DNA from: Argentina anserina
Lineage: Eukaryota > Streptophyta > Magnoliopsida > Rosales > Rosaceae
Assembly: GCF_933775445.1 (NCBI RefSeq)
Contig: NC_065877.1
Location: forward strand, 2,604,001-2,668,000
Direction of reading: 5' to 3'
DNA length: 64,000 bases
The notes below the pieces were generated by a model. It was given only the letters and a program-made list of their open reading frames with translations, was not told where the DNA came from and ran no database searches. The translations under genes and the position numbers were made by a program. Below are positions 33,112-51,440 of this stretch, one piece after another (the stretch's first letter is position 1; every line of letters starts with the position of its first letter).

Positions 33112-34923
33112 GGGATTCTTATAAAAAAGTCACTTTTGACACCCAAAATTAGAAAAAAGTCACTTAAGTTTACAAAATTATAAAAAAGTCGGGCTCTTAA
33201 AACTATTAAAATGTTGCCCATAATTATATATATATATATATATATTTACGACTGTGCCATTGATCCAAAATTAAAAAACAATTCGAATTTTTCGTCGGCA
33301 GTCTAAAAACTGAGACGTACGGAGATAAAGCATGAGGCGCGATCTGCGACAGAGCCCTAAGCTAGTATCAAAGATTTTAGGCTCTGATTCAGGTTAATTA
33401 AGCCTAGATCCAAGTCGCTGCACTAGGCATGGAGCTCCAAGACGAGAGTCAGAGTTGTTGAGGAAGGAGTGGATCGACAGGAGTAGCGGCGGCACTGGGT
33501 TGTCATCGAAGCTTGTAGCGGAGGCTCAAAACGTTGTCTTGGAGCAAGGAGCCTTAGAAATTGAAATTTGAATTGGCAGAGGATCTGAATACGGCGTCAT
33601 TTGGAGGTTAGGTGCATGGGTGAGTGGGATTTTGGGGTCAAATTTGTGAGACCTAATTGGGAAAAGAGGGAAAGATGGGAGTTTGAATTGGATCGGAGGA
33701 AATTTGGATGAAGATGGGAATTTAAGTTGCATTCACACCTTGGGTTTGCTCTATATTTGAGTTGCGTGGATGATATTTGAGTTGCGTGGTTAGACCAAGA
33801 CAATGTTGATTTTTTTTGTATGGAAGAGTGATGCCTGATGTTTATTGTTGTAGGGAAACTTACTGGTTGATGGTGTATTCAGTGGATAAGACAACCAACA
33901 TTTAACACGGCTTGAAATTTTGGAGGAACTTAAGTCCCTCTTGAATTTATTAACATTGTGTTGGCATTTTTCGAAGAATCTGTTTTCTTTGTTTTTAGAA
34001 GAGATTGGTTATTCCGAAGAGAATGTTCTTCTTCAGGAACCCAAAGATGGAGTAAATCTTGTTTCAATACCAAAGCAGTAGGTGTGACAGTGTCTATGAC
34101 AACGTCTGTGATAGCTTCTGTGACAGGAGCTGTGACAGCGTCTGTGACATGCCGAGAGGAAATGTTGAAATATGTGAAATTTTGTTAAAATTCAAATAAG
34201 ATTTGTATGACAGTGGGTGTGAACGTTAATGTAAATAGATAGTGTGACAGCTTCTGTAACACTGGGTGTGACAGGAGGTGTGACAGTTAGTGTAATAGGT
34301 AGTGTGATAGTGGTTGTGACAAGTAGTGTGACAGAGGTTGTGACAGTGAGTGTAAATAGATAGTGTGATAGCAGTTGTGACAGTAGGTGTGACAGTGTCT
34401 ATGACAGCGTCTGTGACAGGAGCTGTGACATGCCGAGAAAAAATGTAGAAATATGTGAAATTTTGATAAAATTCAAATGAGATTGGTATAAGTATGCTCA
34501 GAATGAAGAGAATATCAGTAATTAGGGAACCTTGAGCTTCAGTTTTGCTGGAATTGCTTGAAGTACCGTCATTGATGGCGGCAACTCTTTGTGATGTTTG
34601 TTGCACTTTGTACGGTTGGTCAATTCAGAGTGGGTAGTATATCAAATGAAAGAGGGGAGTGAGATCTTTCTAACGGTACTAATTTCGTCAAAATTTATCG
34701 CTGGACGAGAAAGTTATGGCCGAAATTGGAAAAAAATGAAAAAAAGAAAAAGAGTAAGAAAGGGCAAAATAGTCCATAAAATATTTTTAAAGTGACTTTT
34801 TTCTAATTTTGTTGACCTTTTTATAATTTTCACTTAAATGTGATGACTTTTTTATAATTAATTCATAAGTATTGACTTTTTTCAAATATAAGTTAGGAGA
34901 TGTTACCTTTTTATAATTTACCC
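33112..34923. mobile_element. MULE-like element with long inverted ends
   Basis: Long, imperfect inverted ends built from repeats of TTATAAAAAAGTCACTTTTG-like words at left (33112-33200) and their complements at right (34787-34923); AAATTAGAAAAAAGTCACTT is shared exactly in inverted orientation. Flanking 9-mers TTATTATTT (33103-33111) and TTATTTTTT (34924-34932) agree at 8 of 9, the Mutator target length, though in low-complexity DNA. No MULE transposase. The left interior (33290-33560) is richer in G+C and could be captured gene DNA; a minisatellite fills the right interior. Confidence 0.6.
34083..34486. repeat. 12-bp TGTGACAG minisatellite
   Basis: Many imperfect 12-bp units of the form TGTGACAGNNNN. 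The block 34083-34190 (units, then TGACATGCCGAGA and GAAATATGTGAAATTTTG) recurs at 34388-34486, so there is a higher-order copy about 305 bp away. Confidence 0.9.
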
Positions 34924-36880
34924 TTATTTTTTTACTCGGATTGAGAATCGTACTAAATGTAACAACTCTAAAAATTGACTTTTTTTATGCGTAAGTTTTT
35001 CAAGAAAACTTCATTCACAAAAGTATTTGGGTATTTTTGGAATTTAGTATAAATAGGGGGATTAAATGGGAGAAAATTAGAAAAATCAGAAAATTCAAAT
35101 ATTTCTTGTCACTGTTCATTCTGATCTCCCCCGACCCCGTCGCCTTCCTCTGCCGACTCTGTCGTCGTCCGGTCGAGCTAGGGCTGCGCACTGGTCTCAA
35201 ACGAAATGTGACTTAATCCCCTACATTTCTGGGTTGGTAGCAGCACATGTCTCGCTGCCGTGAAGGAGCGGTGCCGCCCGAAAGTTCCGCCACCGCCGTA
35301 CCTTTTTTCCGTTAAAGCTCTCTCCTCCGGCCGCCATGGCTTAAATTTCTTGAGGGGTTTTGAAGGTCTCATCTCCAACAACAAACCCTTCAAAGGATTT
35401 GAACCAATTCGCGTTGAGGTAATCGATGTTTTGAAATTCTAGGGTTTGTGAATAGTGCCGCTTTTGTGTTCTTCATAAATTGGACTGTTTAGGCTTGGAT
35501 TTAGACTTTGTTGTGAACTAAAAAGTTATTAGAAATGTCGAGTAGATTGTGTTGATAAAATTTGGTAACGATCGGAGGTCACCGGAACAGTGGCGGCGCA
35601 GCCACTACCGGCGGCGCGTGTGGTAGTTTATGGAGTAGTGAGTTGCTCCATTGTCTCGATATTAGGGTTTATTTTGGGGCTGGTCGTGTCACCATGTTCT
35701 CAAATTCACCACCTTAAGGGGCGTTAAACTGAGTACGTTTTTTCCTCACCCTTAAATAGCGAGGTCACTAATATAGAGCGCTCAAACATTTTTCTTCTTC
35801 TTTTCTCAACAGAGCATCGTCTTCAGCAACATGTAATTTCATCTATTTATGTCTCTCTCTCTTTTCTACTTGATTTATTCTTTCTCTTCTGTGATATGTC
35901 CATGGATGGTTTATCTCGTAGAAGAAGAAAAAAAACTGAAATTTGGGATTAGGGATTTGTTGGGAAGCTGATAGCTTTTTCTTGTTGATGTCTTATTGGG
36001 TTCTTCATTAATATGATGTTGGCGGGGTTATTAGCAAGAATTAAATTGAAACTTTAGCCAGTTGAGCTCATGAACGCACACCTTACTTGCAACATCAATT
36101 GAATCAATTGAACTTCTGAATCTTTTGTCCGCTCAACACAACTTGCAACATCCTTGCACCATCCTCCTCCCTCAATATGAACTGACCAATTGTTAATACA
36201 TGCACCAAATCCCTTATATTAGTTTCAAAGAACAATAAGACTGACCATCATATGATTTTCTTATATGCTGTCCCAAGTGTGAATGTAAAGCAATCAATAT
36301 TCTTATATGATCATATATAAATAAATAAACTGAATGATTCAGATTTGTAAATATGAAGTTGGTCTTCACTTGGTATTCTCTTTTTTTTTTTTCAGTGGTC
36401 TTCAAATAGGGGGTTAGTTTGGTTTAAGACACTCTCATGAGCGTAGGATAGTATTTAGTGAGATACACACTAAAGAGGGGTACCAAACGTGCACCAACAC
36501 TCCTATCTAAGCAATCGCAAGCAAATCTTCAAATTTTGAGAAAAAAACAATACGCAATGACACCCCAACGTAAACAAACATACGTGATTACGTGATCATA
36601 ATAACCTCAAAAACAATAACAACAACAAAAAAGTGGGAAAGTAACGTACGTAAACAACTCATGTTTACCAATTGACAAAGGGGTGACAAAGATGTAAATA
36701 TTTCACGATCAGAACCAACATTATTACACTTGGTTAGTGTTGTCACTTTGGTCGACTCGAAAACTAACACCACCAAAATTCCAAAACATTGTTAGTTTGT
36801 TACCCACTCAACATCACTATACGTCAACAAATACATCATAGACTCCCCATCCCCCAAAACCCTGTATTCTGTTCGCTTTC
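34924..36880. other. Non-genic; possible LTR-type sequence at left
   Basis: From 34958 the sequence begins TGTAACAACTC and has a TATAAATA at about 35050-35057, followed by C-rich transcribed-looking DNA, which resembles the start of a Ty3-type LTR. No partner LTR or coding region was found. 35260-35680 is G+C-richer without a convincing gene. The rest is A+T-rich. Confidence 0.35.
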
Positions 36881-36995
36881 CCTGCACCATATATCTACAC
36901 GTAAATGAGACCTCACCGTCTCGCCTATATCTTTCGTCACCTTTCTCACAATTCTAATCACAACTCCATCCCCACCACCACCCAAAAACCCCGCC

Positions 36996-38537
36996 ATGGA
37001 AACCACCTGGCTCCTCCTCCTCCTCACCACCACCCTCCTCCTCTCCCTCTTCCTCGCCCTCCTCCTCCTCAAACCCACCAACAAGCTCCCCCCGGGACCC
37101 ACCAACGTCCCCATCCTCAGCAGCCTCCTCTTCCTCCGCAAATCCTTCTCCGAGCTCGAGCCCATCATCCGCAACCTCCACTGCCGCTACGGCCCCATCA
37201 TCTCCCTCCGCATCGGGTCCCGCCCCGCCGTCTTCATCTCCTCCCGCCGCCTCGCCCACCACGCCCTCGTCCAAAACGGCGCCGTCTTCGCCGACCGCCC
37301 CCCTGCCTTACCCACCAACAAAGTCATCAGCAGTGACCAGCACAACATCAGCGCCGCTTTCTACGGCCCCACGTGGCGCCTCCTCCGCCGAAACCTCACC
37401 TCCGAAATCCTCCACCCTTCCCGCGTCAAATCCTACTCCCACGCCCGTAAATGGGTCCTCCACATCCTCTCCAACCGCCTAACCGAATCCCAGTCCGAAA
37501 AATCCGACGCCGGAATCAGAGTCGTTGATCATTTCCAGTACGCCATGTTCTGCTTACTAGTCCTCATGTGCTTCGGGGACAAGCTCGACGAAGCCACCAT
37601 CCGTCAAATCGAAACCGTCCAGCGGCGGTTGCTGCTCGCTTTCGGCCGGTTTAATCTACTCAATTTCTGGCCTGCCTTAACCAAAATAGTCCTCAAGAAG
37701 AAATGGGAGGAGTTCTTTCGCATCCGAAAAGACCAGGAACAAGTACTTATACCTTTGATTCGAGCACGAAAGGAGTCGAAATTAATCAGTAATGATTATC
37801 ATGGCGATAATGTTATGTCCTACGTCGACACGCTGTGGCGGCTTGAGCTTCCTGATGAGAAGAGGAAGCTGACCGAAGACGAAATGGTTAGCCTATGCTC
37901 GGAGTTTCTCAATGCCGGAACGGACACTACTTCCACAGCGTTGCAGTGGATCATGGCGAATGTCGTGAAGTATCCGGCTGTGCAGGAGAGGCTTGTGGAG
38001 GAAGTTAGAAGCGTTGTGGAGGAAACGGAGGAGGAGGTGAAGGAGGAGGTGAAGGAGGAGGACTTGCAGAAGATGCCGTATTTGAAGGCGGTGATCTTGG
38101 AGGGTTTAAGGCGCCACCCGCCGGCGCATTTCGTGCTGCCGCATTCGGTTAGTCAGGATGTGGTTTTGGATGGTTACTTGGTGCCGAAGAAAGGGACGGT
38201 GAATTTCATGGTGGCGGATATGGGGTGGGATCCGGAGGTGTGGGAGGACCCTATGGAATTTAAGCCGGAGAGATTCTTGAGTGGCGGTGCGGGTGAAGGG
38301 GTGGATATAACTGGGAGTAGGGAGATTAAGATGATGCCGTTTGGGGTTGGGAGGAGGATTTGTCCCGGACTTGGTTTGGCTGTTCTTCATCTCGAGTATT
38401 TCGTGGCGAATTTGGTGTGGAAATTCGAGTGGAGAGGTGTGGAGGAAGAGGAGGTTGATTTTTCGGAGAAGCAGGAGTTTACTATGGTTATGAGGAATCC
38501 ATTGAAGGCTCGCATTGCACCAAGATTGAAGAAATGA
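36996..38537 (+). CDS. Cytochrome P450, CYP89A-like
   Basis: Single exon, 513 residues, full length for a microsomal plant P450. N-terminal membrane anchor (residues 5-25, Leu-rich), Pro hinge LPPGPTNVP (31-39), I-helix oxygen-binding AGTDTTS (about 307-313), K-helix EGLRR (369-373), PERF-type FKPERF (about 421-426) and heme loop [11 protein letters not shown] with the Cys thiolate ligand near 456. Overall wording ([33 protein letters not shown]) is that of the intronless CYP89A group. It would sit on the ER and use NADPH-P450 reductase. Arabidopsis CYP89A9 oxidises chlorophyll catabolites; the substrate here is unknown. Codon use changes along the gene: the first half has almost only C or G at third positions, the second half is mixed. 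A Glu-rich run ([13 protein letters not shown]) lies between the I and K helices. Confidence 0.93.
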   Translation: METTWLLLLLTTTLLLSLFLALLLLKPTNKLPPGPTNVPILSSLLFLRKSFSELEPIIRNLHCRYGPIISLRIGSRPAVFISSRRLAHHALVQNGAVFADRPPALPTNKVISSDQHNISAAFYGPTWRLLRRNLTSEILHPSRVKSYSHARKWVLHILSNRLTESQSEKSDAGIRVVDHFQYAMFCLLVLMCFGDKLDEATIRQIETVQRRLLLAFGRFNLLNFWPALTKIVLKKKWEEFFRIRKDQEQVLIPLIRARKESKLISNDYHGDNVMSYVDTLWRLELPDEKRKLTEDEMVSLCSEFLNAGTDTTSTALQWIMANVVKYPAVQERLVEEVRSVVEETEEEVKEEVKEEDLQKMPYLKAVILEGLRRHPPAHFVLPHSVSQDVVLDGYLVPKKGTVNFMVADMGWDPEVWEDPMEFKPERFLSGGAGEGVDITGSREIKMMPFGVGRRICPGLGLAVLHLEYFVANLVWKFEWRGVEEEEVDFSEKQEFTMVMRNPLKARIAPRLKK

Positions 38538-39005
38538 ATGAAGGTTTCTGGCTTCCTCTGTTTATGAACCTAGCTAATGCTATGTAAATGTGGTTTACGA
38601 ATCAATAGCAGTATTATTGCTCCAATTACTTATCAAGTCTTACGGCTTTGTCACTCTTACTGGCTTATTGTTCAAATACTTAACTTCTATAGAGCTCCTA
38701 GTATTGGTTTAAATCCTGACCTATATAGGAAAATCCTCTGATGGCTGCCTCAACACCAATTAGAAGCTCCAAACAGCCAAACCTTCTAAATTTTTTGAAA
38801 ATCTACTACAAGTGCGGAAATTATTATGTATATGATTATGATATATGCCAGCATCCTGACAAGTTCATTAGTCATTACACAAAGAACTGTATTGATTCAT
38901 TGGCGGTGTAAACTTGTAAATTTACAAATTAATGTGACAAGAATCACATGATCTATCTCAAAACAGTACACAATAATTGTTACTTGAGGATCAAGGATGT
39001 GAAGC
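38538..39005. other. Intergenic
   Basis: 3' UTRs of two converging genes; nothing else seen. Confidence 0.5.
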
Positions 39006-39365
39006 CTACAGATTAAGTAGCTGATCACCTGGAAAAGAGCCAAGGACTTTCAACTGCATCCTCCTCAACTGAGTAGCGAAGTCCAAGGCCTCATTCGCGG
39101 CAGCTCGAGCACCGGCCAATCCCTCTTCAAGCTCCTTGTTTGTCAAGTAAAACGAGCACATTTGACTCAACATACGATCATGCCTCTCTTGATACTTGGC
39201 CACCCTTTCTTCCGCTTGGTGTAAAGTTTCAGTGATGATCCTTAGTTTCTCTGCTGTGACCTGTTGCCTGTGCCACTTCTTCACATTCGGCACAACGAGA
39301 ACGAGCGACGTAGAGAAGCCGATTGCGACCAAAACCACACGGCCAAAATCCATGGAGTTGTTCAT
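39006..39365 (-). CDS. Small membrane-anchored coiled-coil protein, unknown function
   Basis: Single exon, 119 residues. One hydrophobic segment near the N-terminus (RVVLVAIGFSTSLVLVVPNV, residues 9-28), then a helical, charged region with coiled-coil character (AEKLRIITETLHQAEERVAK, QERHDRMLSQM, NKELEEGLAGARAAANEALD). This resembles a conserved plant family of about 110-120 residues that I know only as uncharacterised. A second Met at residue 5 could equally be the start. The gene converges with the P450 at its left. No function is proposed beyond probable membrane attachment. Confidence 0.75.
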   Translation of the reverse strand: MNNSMDFGRVVLVAIGFSTSLVLVVPNVKKWHRQQVTAEKLRIITETLHQAEERVAKYQERHDRMLSQMCSFYLTNKELEEGLAGARAAANEALDFATQLRRMQLKVLGSFPGDQLLNL

Positions 39366-39882
39366 GACTTCCTATGTGGTTTGATGGAAATGAGATATAA
39401 ATGAGAAGAAGATGCTTCCTTTGAATGATGGAGGTTCAATCCTTTTGGAGTACTCACGGGGGTTTGCCATGTTAACTAGTAAAGGGATATTCTTTGCGTT
39501 TCTCTTTTGTTTTATATTCTCAAACAATCCCAATTCTCTAACCAAACCTTACGTGACAGTGTGGAAAATATGGTGGTGAAGCCACAGATGTTATGAAACC
39601 AAAAAACCGTGGGAGGGTACTATGATACCACTACACCAGATGCGCTTTACATTTGGGTGATGAAAAAACAGGTTTAACTGCTCAAAATCTGTGTTACCAT
39701 CTTGGGAAGTTCCCTAACATGCCTAGAAAAGGAGGCTCATGATCCTAAATAACCATAAGATGGCAAAATCTTTGATGAGAACAATTTCTGTATTGAATCA
39801 AAGGATATTGGGATCCGCTACAATGTACATTGTCAATAGCTACTACACATTTTACATGCTAATTAGAAAACAATCTAATGAT
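39366..39882. other. Intergenic
   Basis: Promoter of the small gene and 3' UTR of the helicase gene. Confidence 0.4.
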
Positions 39883-45356
<5,474 letters not shown>

Positions 45357-46172
45357 GGTATGCAAATTGCTCGCTAGCCACAAAGTTTAGAAACATCCAA
45401 ATTCAAAACTGCACTAGACATGAAATCTACAACTCCAAATCCAATAAAGCATTGAACTTTATTTGACCCAATTCAATTTCTTGATAAGAAAGACAAACCC
45501 AATACGGATATGAAACTGGGTTTACACATTGCAGCTTAAAGACCATTTCTTTATCAATTTCTACGTTGTCTATGCAAATCAAACCGCGAAAGATATCTAG
45601 AATAATTGAATGATTTAAATCGTTGGACAATTCAATGAAACTAAATTGAAGAAATATGAAAGAGGATTGAGGATCCAAAAGGGTAAAAGAGAACGCACTT
45701 ACTCGAGGTATTCAGAGCGAGAGGAAGAAACGTCGGTGACCCTGAGAACTGAACCCGCCAAACACAAGAAACTGGGGAATTTTGAAGGCCTGGGTTTCAT
45801 ATTTCCTTCTCTTTAGCGCACGGCATGTCGTGCAACAACGATTAGATGTTGAGTCACGTGCATTTCCGCATATGTCTAGCGCTAGCAAGCTCAATTAGAA
45901 CTCGAGTCACGATTAGATGTTGCTAATATGTGTAGTAAATCTCACTTACTCTGTTGCAATCTAGTCTGTTACTCTATCTATTTTTTTTTTTTAATTATTA
46001 TATGTCTTTTAGTTAAATAATTCAAGTATATAGTTTCATATCATGATATCAGAACATATAATATATTTATGATATAACATTGATAAAATGCATTGAAATG
46101 TTGTTCATTAGATATCTAATAATGTTTAATATTACATAGATGACGTACGACTAATGATAAAATCACAATAAA
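45357..46172. other. 5' region of helicase gene and spacer
   Basis: A 5' UTR intron is likely in 45357-45710. Beyond about 45900 A+T-rich spacer without genes. Confidence 0.4.
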
Positions 46173-46648
46173 TGTAACAGTTCAGTCCACATAGTTGAGG
46201 GTATTGTCCGATTTGGGCTCATTGACCCACATGGTTTTGTTCTTGAGGTAACGTCTCAAAACATGTCTCATTATGGAAAGTTGAACCTGCTCATATAAAC
46301 ACAACTTCTACTCTCTCATGGGAGATGTGAGATCCGTGATCTACTTGTCTGCTAGCTTCCTAGACAGGCGTCACAATCCACCCCTCTTAAGGGGCCGACG
46401 TCCTCATCGCATACTTTTCGGCCGCGGACAGGCTATGATACCATATGTAACAACTCAGTCCACATAGCTGATGATATTTTCTGTTTAGGGCTCACTAACC
46501 TGCATGATTTTGTTCTTGATGTAGCACTTCAAAATGTATTTCATTATGAGAAGCCAACCCTGCTCATATAAGCACAACTTCCACTCTCCCGCAGGCGATG
46601 TGTGATCTGTGACTTACATGCCTACTACCTTCCTAGTTAGACATCACA
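46173..46648 (-). mobile_element. TRIM retrotransposon, complete
   Basis: Two similar 203-bp LTRs in direct orientation, 46173-46375 and 46446-46648, with TG...CA ends, around a 70-bp interior (46376-46445). Read on the minus strand, TGGTATCATAGCC follows the first LTR almost at once and differs by one base from the initiator-methionine tRNA primer site TGGTATCAGAGCC; a purine run AAGAGGGGTGGA precedes the second LTR as polypurine tract. No coding capacity, so it is a terminal-repeat retrotransposon in miniature. No target duplication is evident. The two LTRs have diverged visibly, so the insertion is old. Confidence 0.85.
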
Positions 46649-49251
46649 AACACTCAGTATGTCACTATCATTACATGCCATTATGTAACTGTCACTCTAT
46701 TGTCACTCTATTGTCACTACACATATCATTGATACATTATAAAACCAACTAAGGGCCTAATTATCCATTATGAAAAATGCGGTGTGTTGTTTCATTCTTT
46801 ATTATCCCTTTATATAAAGATGTAAGACTTAATGATAATTTTCTTGGTGATAATTTATAATTGATGATCACTAACAAATAACTTGGTGATCACATACAAG
46901 TTAATGCTTGATATTCACAAACGAAATAGTCTACTTGTACTCACAAACATTTTTGGTGTTACATTACATACTGTTAAGTTTTATAGTCATAACTTCACTA
47001 TAAAAAATTCGAATTGAAATTACAATAGAAAAGAATTGATAAACCCTAGATTGAAAGAAATCATTGTATTTATAGTAGTAATTGTACACTATTTTTTTTT
47101 TAAGAATGTAATTGTACACTATTGATGGTGAAAAAAAAAAACACAAGGCAAAGCCTTTATAGCCAAATAAGAGCAAATGGTGGGAGAAGGTTCTAGAGCT
47201 TGTAAGCAGATGTTGCCATGTTGTAACCATGAAAGGGTAAGGATTAATTACACATGCAAAGTTGATAGCAAAAACAGAGAGAGATTACACATATAATGCA
47301 CGTTTACCTATTCGGAATGGATTTCATTAGGAATAGGTGGTTAAAAGAATGAGTGATGTAATGAAATTAGTAGAGAAATTTTGAATTCTATCAAGTAGGT
47401 ACTTATTGTATGAAATTAAAATTAGGAACTGGAGAAATTCCAAATTAATTACTAAAATTGATATGAACATTTTATACGACGATATTATAGTGTAAATCCT
47501 TATATTTATACTTGTTAATTTCCTTTAAAATATCGTATTAACTTCTTTATTGTTTTAAGGTATTTTGTGAGCAACATAATGCTAATGGATGCTTAAGTGA
47601 TGCGACTGAAGCTTTTGATACGGAGTAGAGGTGTCAAGGTGGGGATTTAATAAGTCCTATTGTCCAGAATGTCCAGGGAAGTCTATCCTCATTGAGCTTG
47701 GAATGTGATTATGATTGAAGATCTTGGCAGATTTTATTGGAGTATATTTGAGAATTTGTCTCTTTACTTCTTACCAAATAAGACTGAAGGAGACTTAGAG
47801 AATGACTAAGAAGAGGATGACGACAGAGAAGTAGAGAGAAAAGAGGAGTTCAAATCTTAATTAAGAATGAGACATATATAAAAACACAATTGAGGGGAAG
47901 ACACAAGTTGAGAAGCAAAGACCGAAACCATATTCATTCTACATCACAACATCTCATCGAGCTTATCATTCAATTTCCTCAAGCTACAATCCACATCTCC
48001 TCAAGGTGCTAAAATCTCATCAAGACCTCCACAAGTTGCTTCGCATAATTTCAAGGGAACCCACCACCATCATCATCGACCTCTCCAACATCCATGCTTT
48101 CTCCTTCCTTTGTAATTTATTCATGTGAATTTTACAACTATGTGTGACTAGTTTTTCTTATTTATGGGCGAGGCTAGAAGCCCCGAATATGTGAAAAACA
48201 TGGTTTGATTCTTGGTTTCGTTTTTATTAAGTTGTCAAAGACGTTTATTTGGTTTTGGTTTATGAAAAACACTTGCTTGTTTATATTCATGAATGCATGC
48301 ATAGAACATTATGAACTTGTGAGTGGAGCTAGGAATATGTTGACTAATCTCCTAAACGATTAGAAGACTTATTTCAAAGTAGAAACCTATAGGACAATAG
48401 GTGAAACCAAATAAAGAGGATTGCATGCTAGGTATGCGTTTCCACACTAGTTTTGCATACTTGTTTCAATCAAACTTCTATTGTGTTTATTGCTTAGAGT
48501 AATTCATTGAAATGATAACGTCTATATATGGATTGGTTATTCTAAAGGCTAAGTAACGGTGTGCCATTTTGCTCTAGTAATTGTAGGAAGTAATAAGAAC
48601 TTACGCAGTGCGTTCACGGTTTGTTCTCAATTGAAACCGATTCTCGACTTAATAATTGGAACATAGGATTGTACACATGTTTTGAACATATTCGGTAGTG
48701 GATAATTAAGTCTCAAACATCTTCTTCGTATTATCTTTTCTCAATCCCAAATTGATTTGTTTGTTTTTATTTCTTATTTTTCCTCCCCCCTTACTTTAAT
48801 TGTTTACATTCTCATCATCACCATCATCTTTCACCTCTTCAGTTAGTAGCTTTATTGTTGCTTTTGTGTGATAGTTTAGATTAGTTAGTTTTTATTTTCT
48901 TTTGTGTGCAAAATTGAATACTCTTTGTCTCTGGCATCGAACGATTCTTATTTATTTTATATTACGATTGACAATCTTTTACAGGATTAATTGTGAGACT
49001 ATTTTAGCCGTATAAAAAATAATCCTAAAAAATATTTACTCTCATTGCAAACGGTCAAGACTATGTGTAAAGAATGAGTTTGCCAGAATTGTTGGAGGGT
49101 ATTTGAAATCGATGTGGCTTTTAAGGTAAATTCATTTAAATAAAAAGGAAATATGGCTCAACAAATCTGGGTCATTATCTTTCCATCAAGTGATCCAAGT
49201 CATTGAGCCAAGCATATAAAATGGCTCTCAGATAAAGATAAGAAGGTGACC
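46649..49251. other. Intergenic, unassigned repetitive-looking DNA
   Basis: No gene recognised in 2.6 kb. 47090-47120 has a short direct repeat of AATTGTACACTATT around a T run. 47900-48780 has the look of untranslated transposon DNA but gave no domain, primer site or paired LTR. Confidence 0.35.
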
Positions 49252-49464
49252 TAGGGCTCGTCAACGGGCTGAGCCTTAGTAAATTTTAAAAAGTGGTGGG
49301 TCGGGCCGGATATTTTCACAAATACGAAGATTCAAACCCGTCCACCTAAAACGGGCATTGTAGGCTTGTATTAGAAAAAATATACTATTCTAATTTAAGG
49401 GTTTGAAACAATAAAAGAATTATTACAAAACATTCTTAAAAAAAAGTCACAAATAAATTCTAGT

Positions 49465-50813
49465 TTCGAGATATTGCCGATCGACACCAATATAGGGACC
49501 CTGTAAAAATTTCATCCGTTTTAAACATGGTTTGACCGTATGTACTTACGGTCAACTAAAAAATAGGCGTTTTCACATAATAAAACCCCATTGACCGGGA
49601 TTTTGCCAAATGAGTTTTCTTATTGCGACCACGCACGATCGGTGACAAAAATTAGGTGATTTCAAATATGTAAACAGCTTTCCGCAGTCACATCTTGGTA
49701 ATTGGTCCCCCCCCTTAGGGCATATTATTGTTGTTTTTGGTTTATTGGAAATTCTGACGGTCAATCGAGGTCTGAATATGATGAAATTTTCAAATGATCA
49801 CTAAATATATATACTGATCACATCATATGGTGTTGATCGATTATGAGAAGTTTCATTCATATAGTCGCTTCATAATGTGATCGTTTTATTATAAACCTAA
49901 TATAAATGTTATGATACATTAGTGGACACTTCGGCGATCGACAACTCCAGTTCGAAATATGGTCGATCGACACTAGTAGATGTGATCGGTATATATATTT
50001 AGGGAACCCGTAAAAAGTTCATCAGTTTTGGACATGGTTTGACCGTTCGTACCAACGGTGAACTAAAAAAAAGCATTTTGACATATTGAAACCCCATTGA
50101 GCGGGGCTTTGCCAAATATATTTCTTCAGTGTGATCGTGCACGACAGGTAATAAAAATTAGGTGATTTCAGATATGCAAATGGCTTTTGACGTTCACATA
50201 TTTGTAATAGGTCCTCCATTATAACATATTAGTGGTATTTCGATTTTCTGAAAATTCCGACGGTCAAATAAGGTCCGAATTGGATAAAATTTTTATAGGG
50301 TCACTAAATATATATACTGATCACATCGGCTAGTGTCGATCGATTTCGAGAAGTTTCATTCATATAGTCACTTCATAATGTGATAGTTTTATTCTAAACC
50401 TAATACAAAAGGTTATGATACATTAGTTGACACTTAAGCGAGCGCCAACTCTAGTTCGAAATATAGTCGATCGACACCAGCAGATGTGATCGGTATATAT
50501 ATTTAGGGACCCCGTAAAAATTTCGTCCGTTTTAGACATGGATTGACCGTTCGTACCTACGGTCAACAAAAAAAGAGGTGTTTTGACATATTGAAATCTC
50601 ATTGACCGAGACTTTGCTAAGTAGGTTTACTTTGTATGAACATGCACAATAGGTAACAAAAATTAGGTAATTTCATATATACAAACGGCTTTTGGCATTC
50701 GCATCTTTTTGATGGGTTCTCCCTTATGACATATGAGTGGTGTTTTTAGTTTATCGGAAATTCCGACGGTCAAACGAGGTCCGAATTGGATGAATTTTTT
50801 ACATGGTCACTAA

Positions 50814-50871
<58 letters not shown>

Positions 50872-51440
50872 TACATCGGTTGGTGTCGATCGATCCCGAG
50901 AAGTTTACTTCATATAGTCGCTTCATAGTGCGATAGTTTTATTATAAACCTAATATAAAGGTTATGATACATTAGTGAACACTTCGGCGATTGATAACTC
51001 CAGTTCGAAATATGGTCGATTTACACTAGCAGATGTGATCAGTGTATATATATATTTAGGGAACCTGTAAAAATTTCGTCCGTTTTGGATATTGTTTGAC
51101 CGTCTGTACTTACGGTAAAAAAAAAGCGTTTTGACATATTAAAATCCTCATTAACCGGCGCTTTGCCAAATGAGTTTCCTTTGTGCGATCACACACAATC
51201 GGTGACAAAAATTAGGCTTTCGGTGTTCGTATTTTGGTAATAAGTGTTTCCTTATGACATATTAGTGTTGTTTTCGGTTTACTGGAAATTCGGACGGTCA
51301 AATGAGGTCCGAATTAGATGAAATTTTTACAGGGTCACTAAAATATATATACCTATCATATCGACTAGTGTTCGATCGTTCCCAAGAAGTTCTATTCATA
51401 TAGTTGCTTCATAATGCGATAGTTTTATTCTAAACCTAAT
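49465..51440 (+). repeat. ~0.5-kb tandem repeat, about four units
   Basis: Units start near 49480, 49963, 50468 and 51014 with GTCGATCGACACCAG-like words, each followed by GTAAAAATTTC, a TTGACC/CGTAC segment, ACATATTGAAA or ACATAATAAAA and TTTGCCAAATGAG. Spacing is about 485-545 bp; the longer spacing comes from an expanded TA run. Confidence 0.88.
50819..50867. repeat. (TA)24 microsatellite
   Basis: Uninterrupted TA units inside the third tandem-repeat unit. Confidence 0.95.

Noticed and set aside
34226..34606. Cys/His-rich minus-strand frame
   Set aside because: Produced by the 12-bp minisatellite, which is divisible by three and so stays open; no promoter or domain supports a gene.
34958..36469. 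A 1.5-kb LTR from TGTAAC to ACACA with CTAAA at both sides
   Set aside because: The 5-bp match with a preceding CA is fairly likely by chance over this distance, and no other LTR feature supports the right border.
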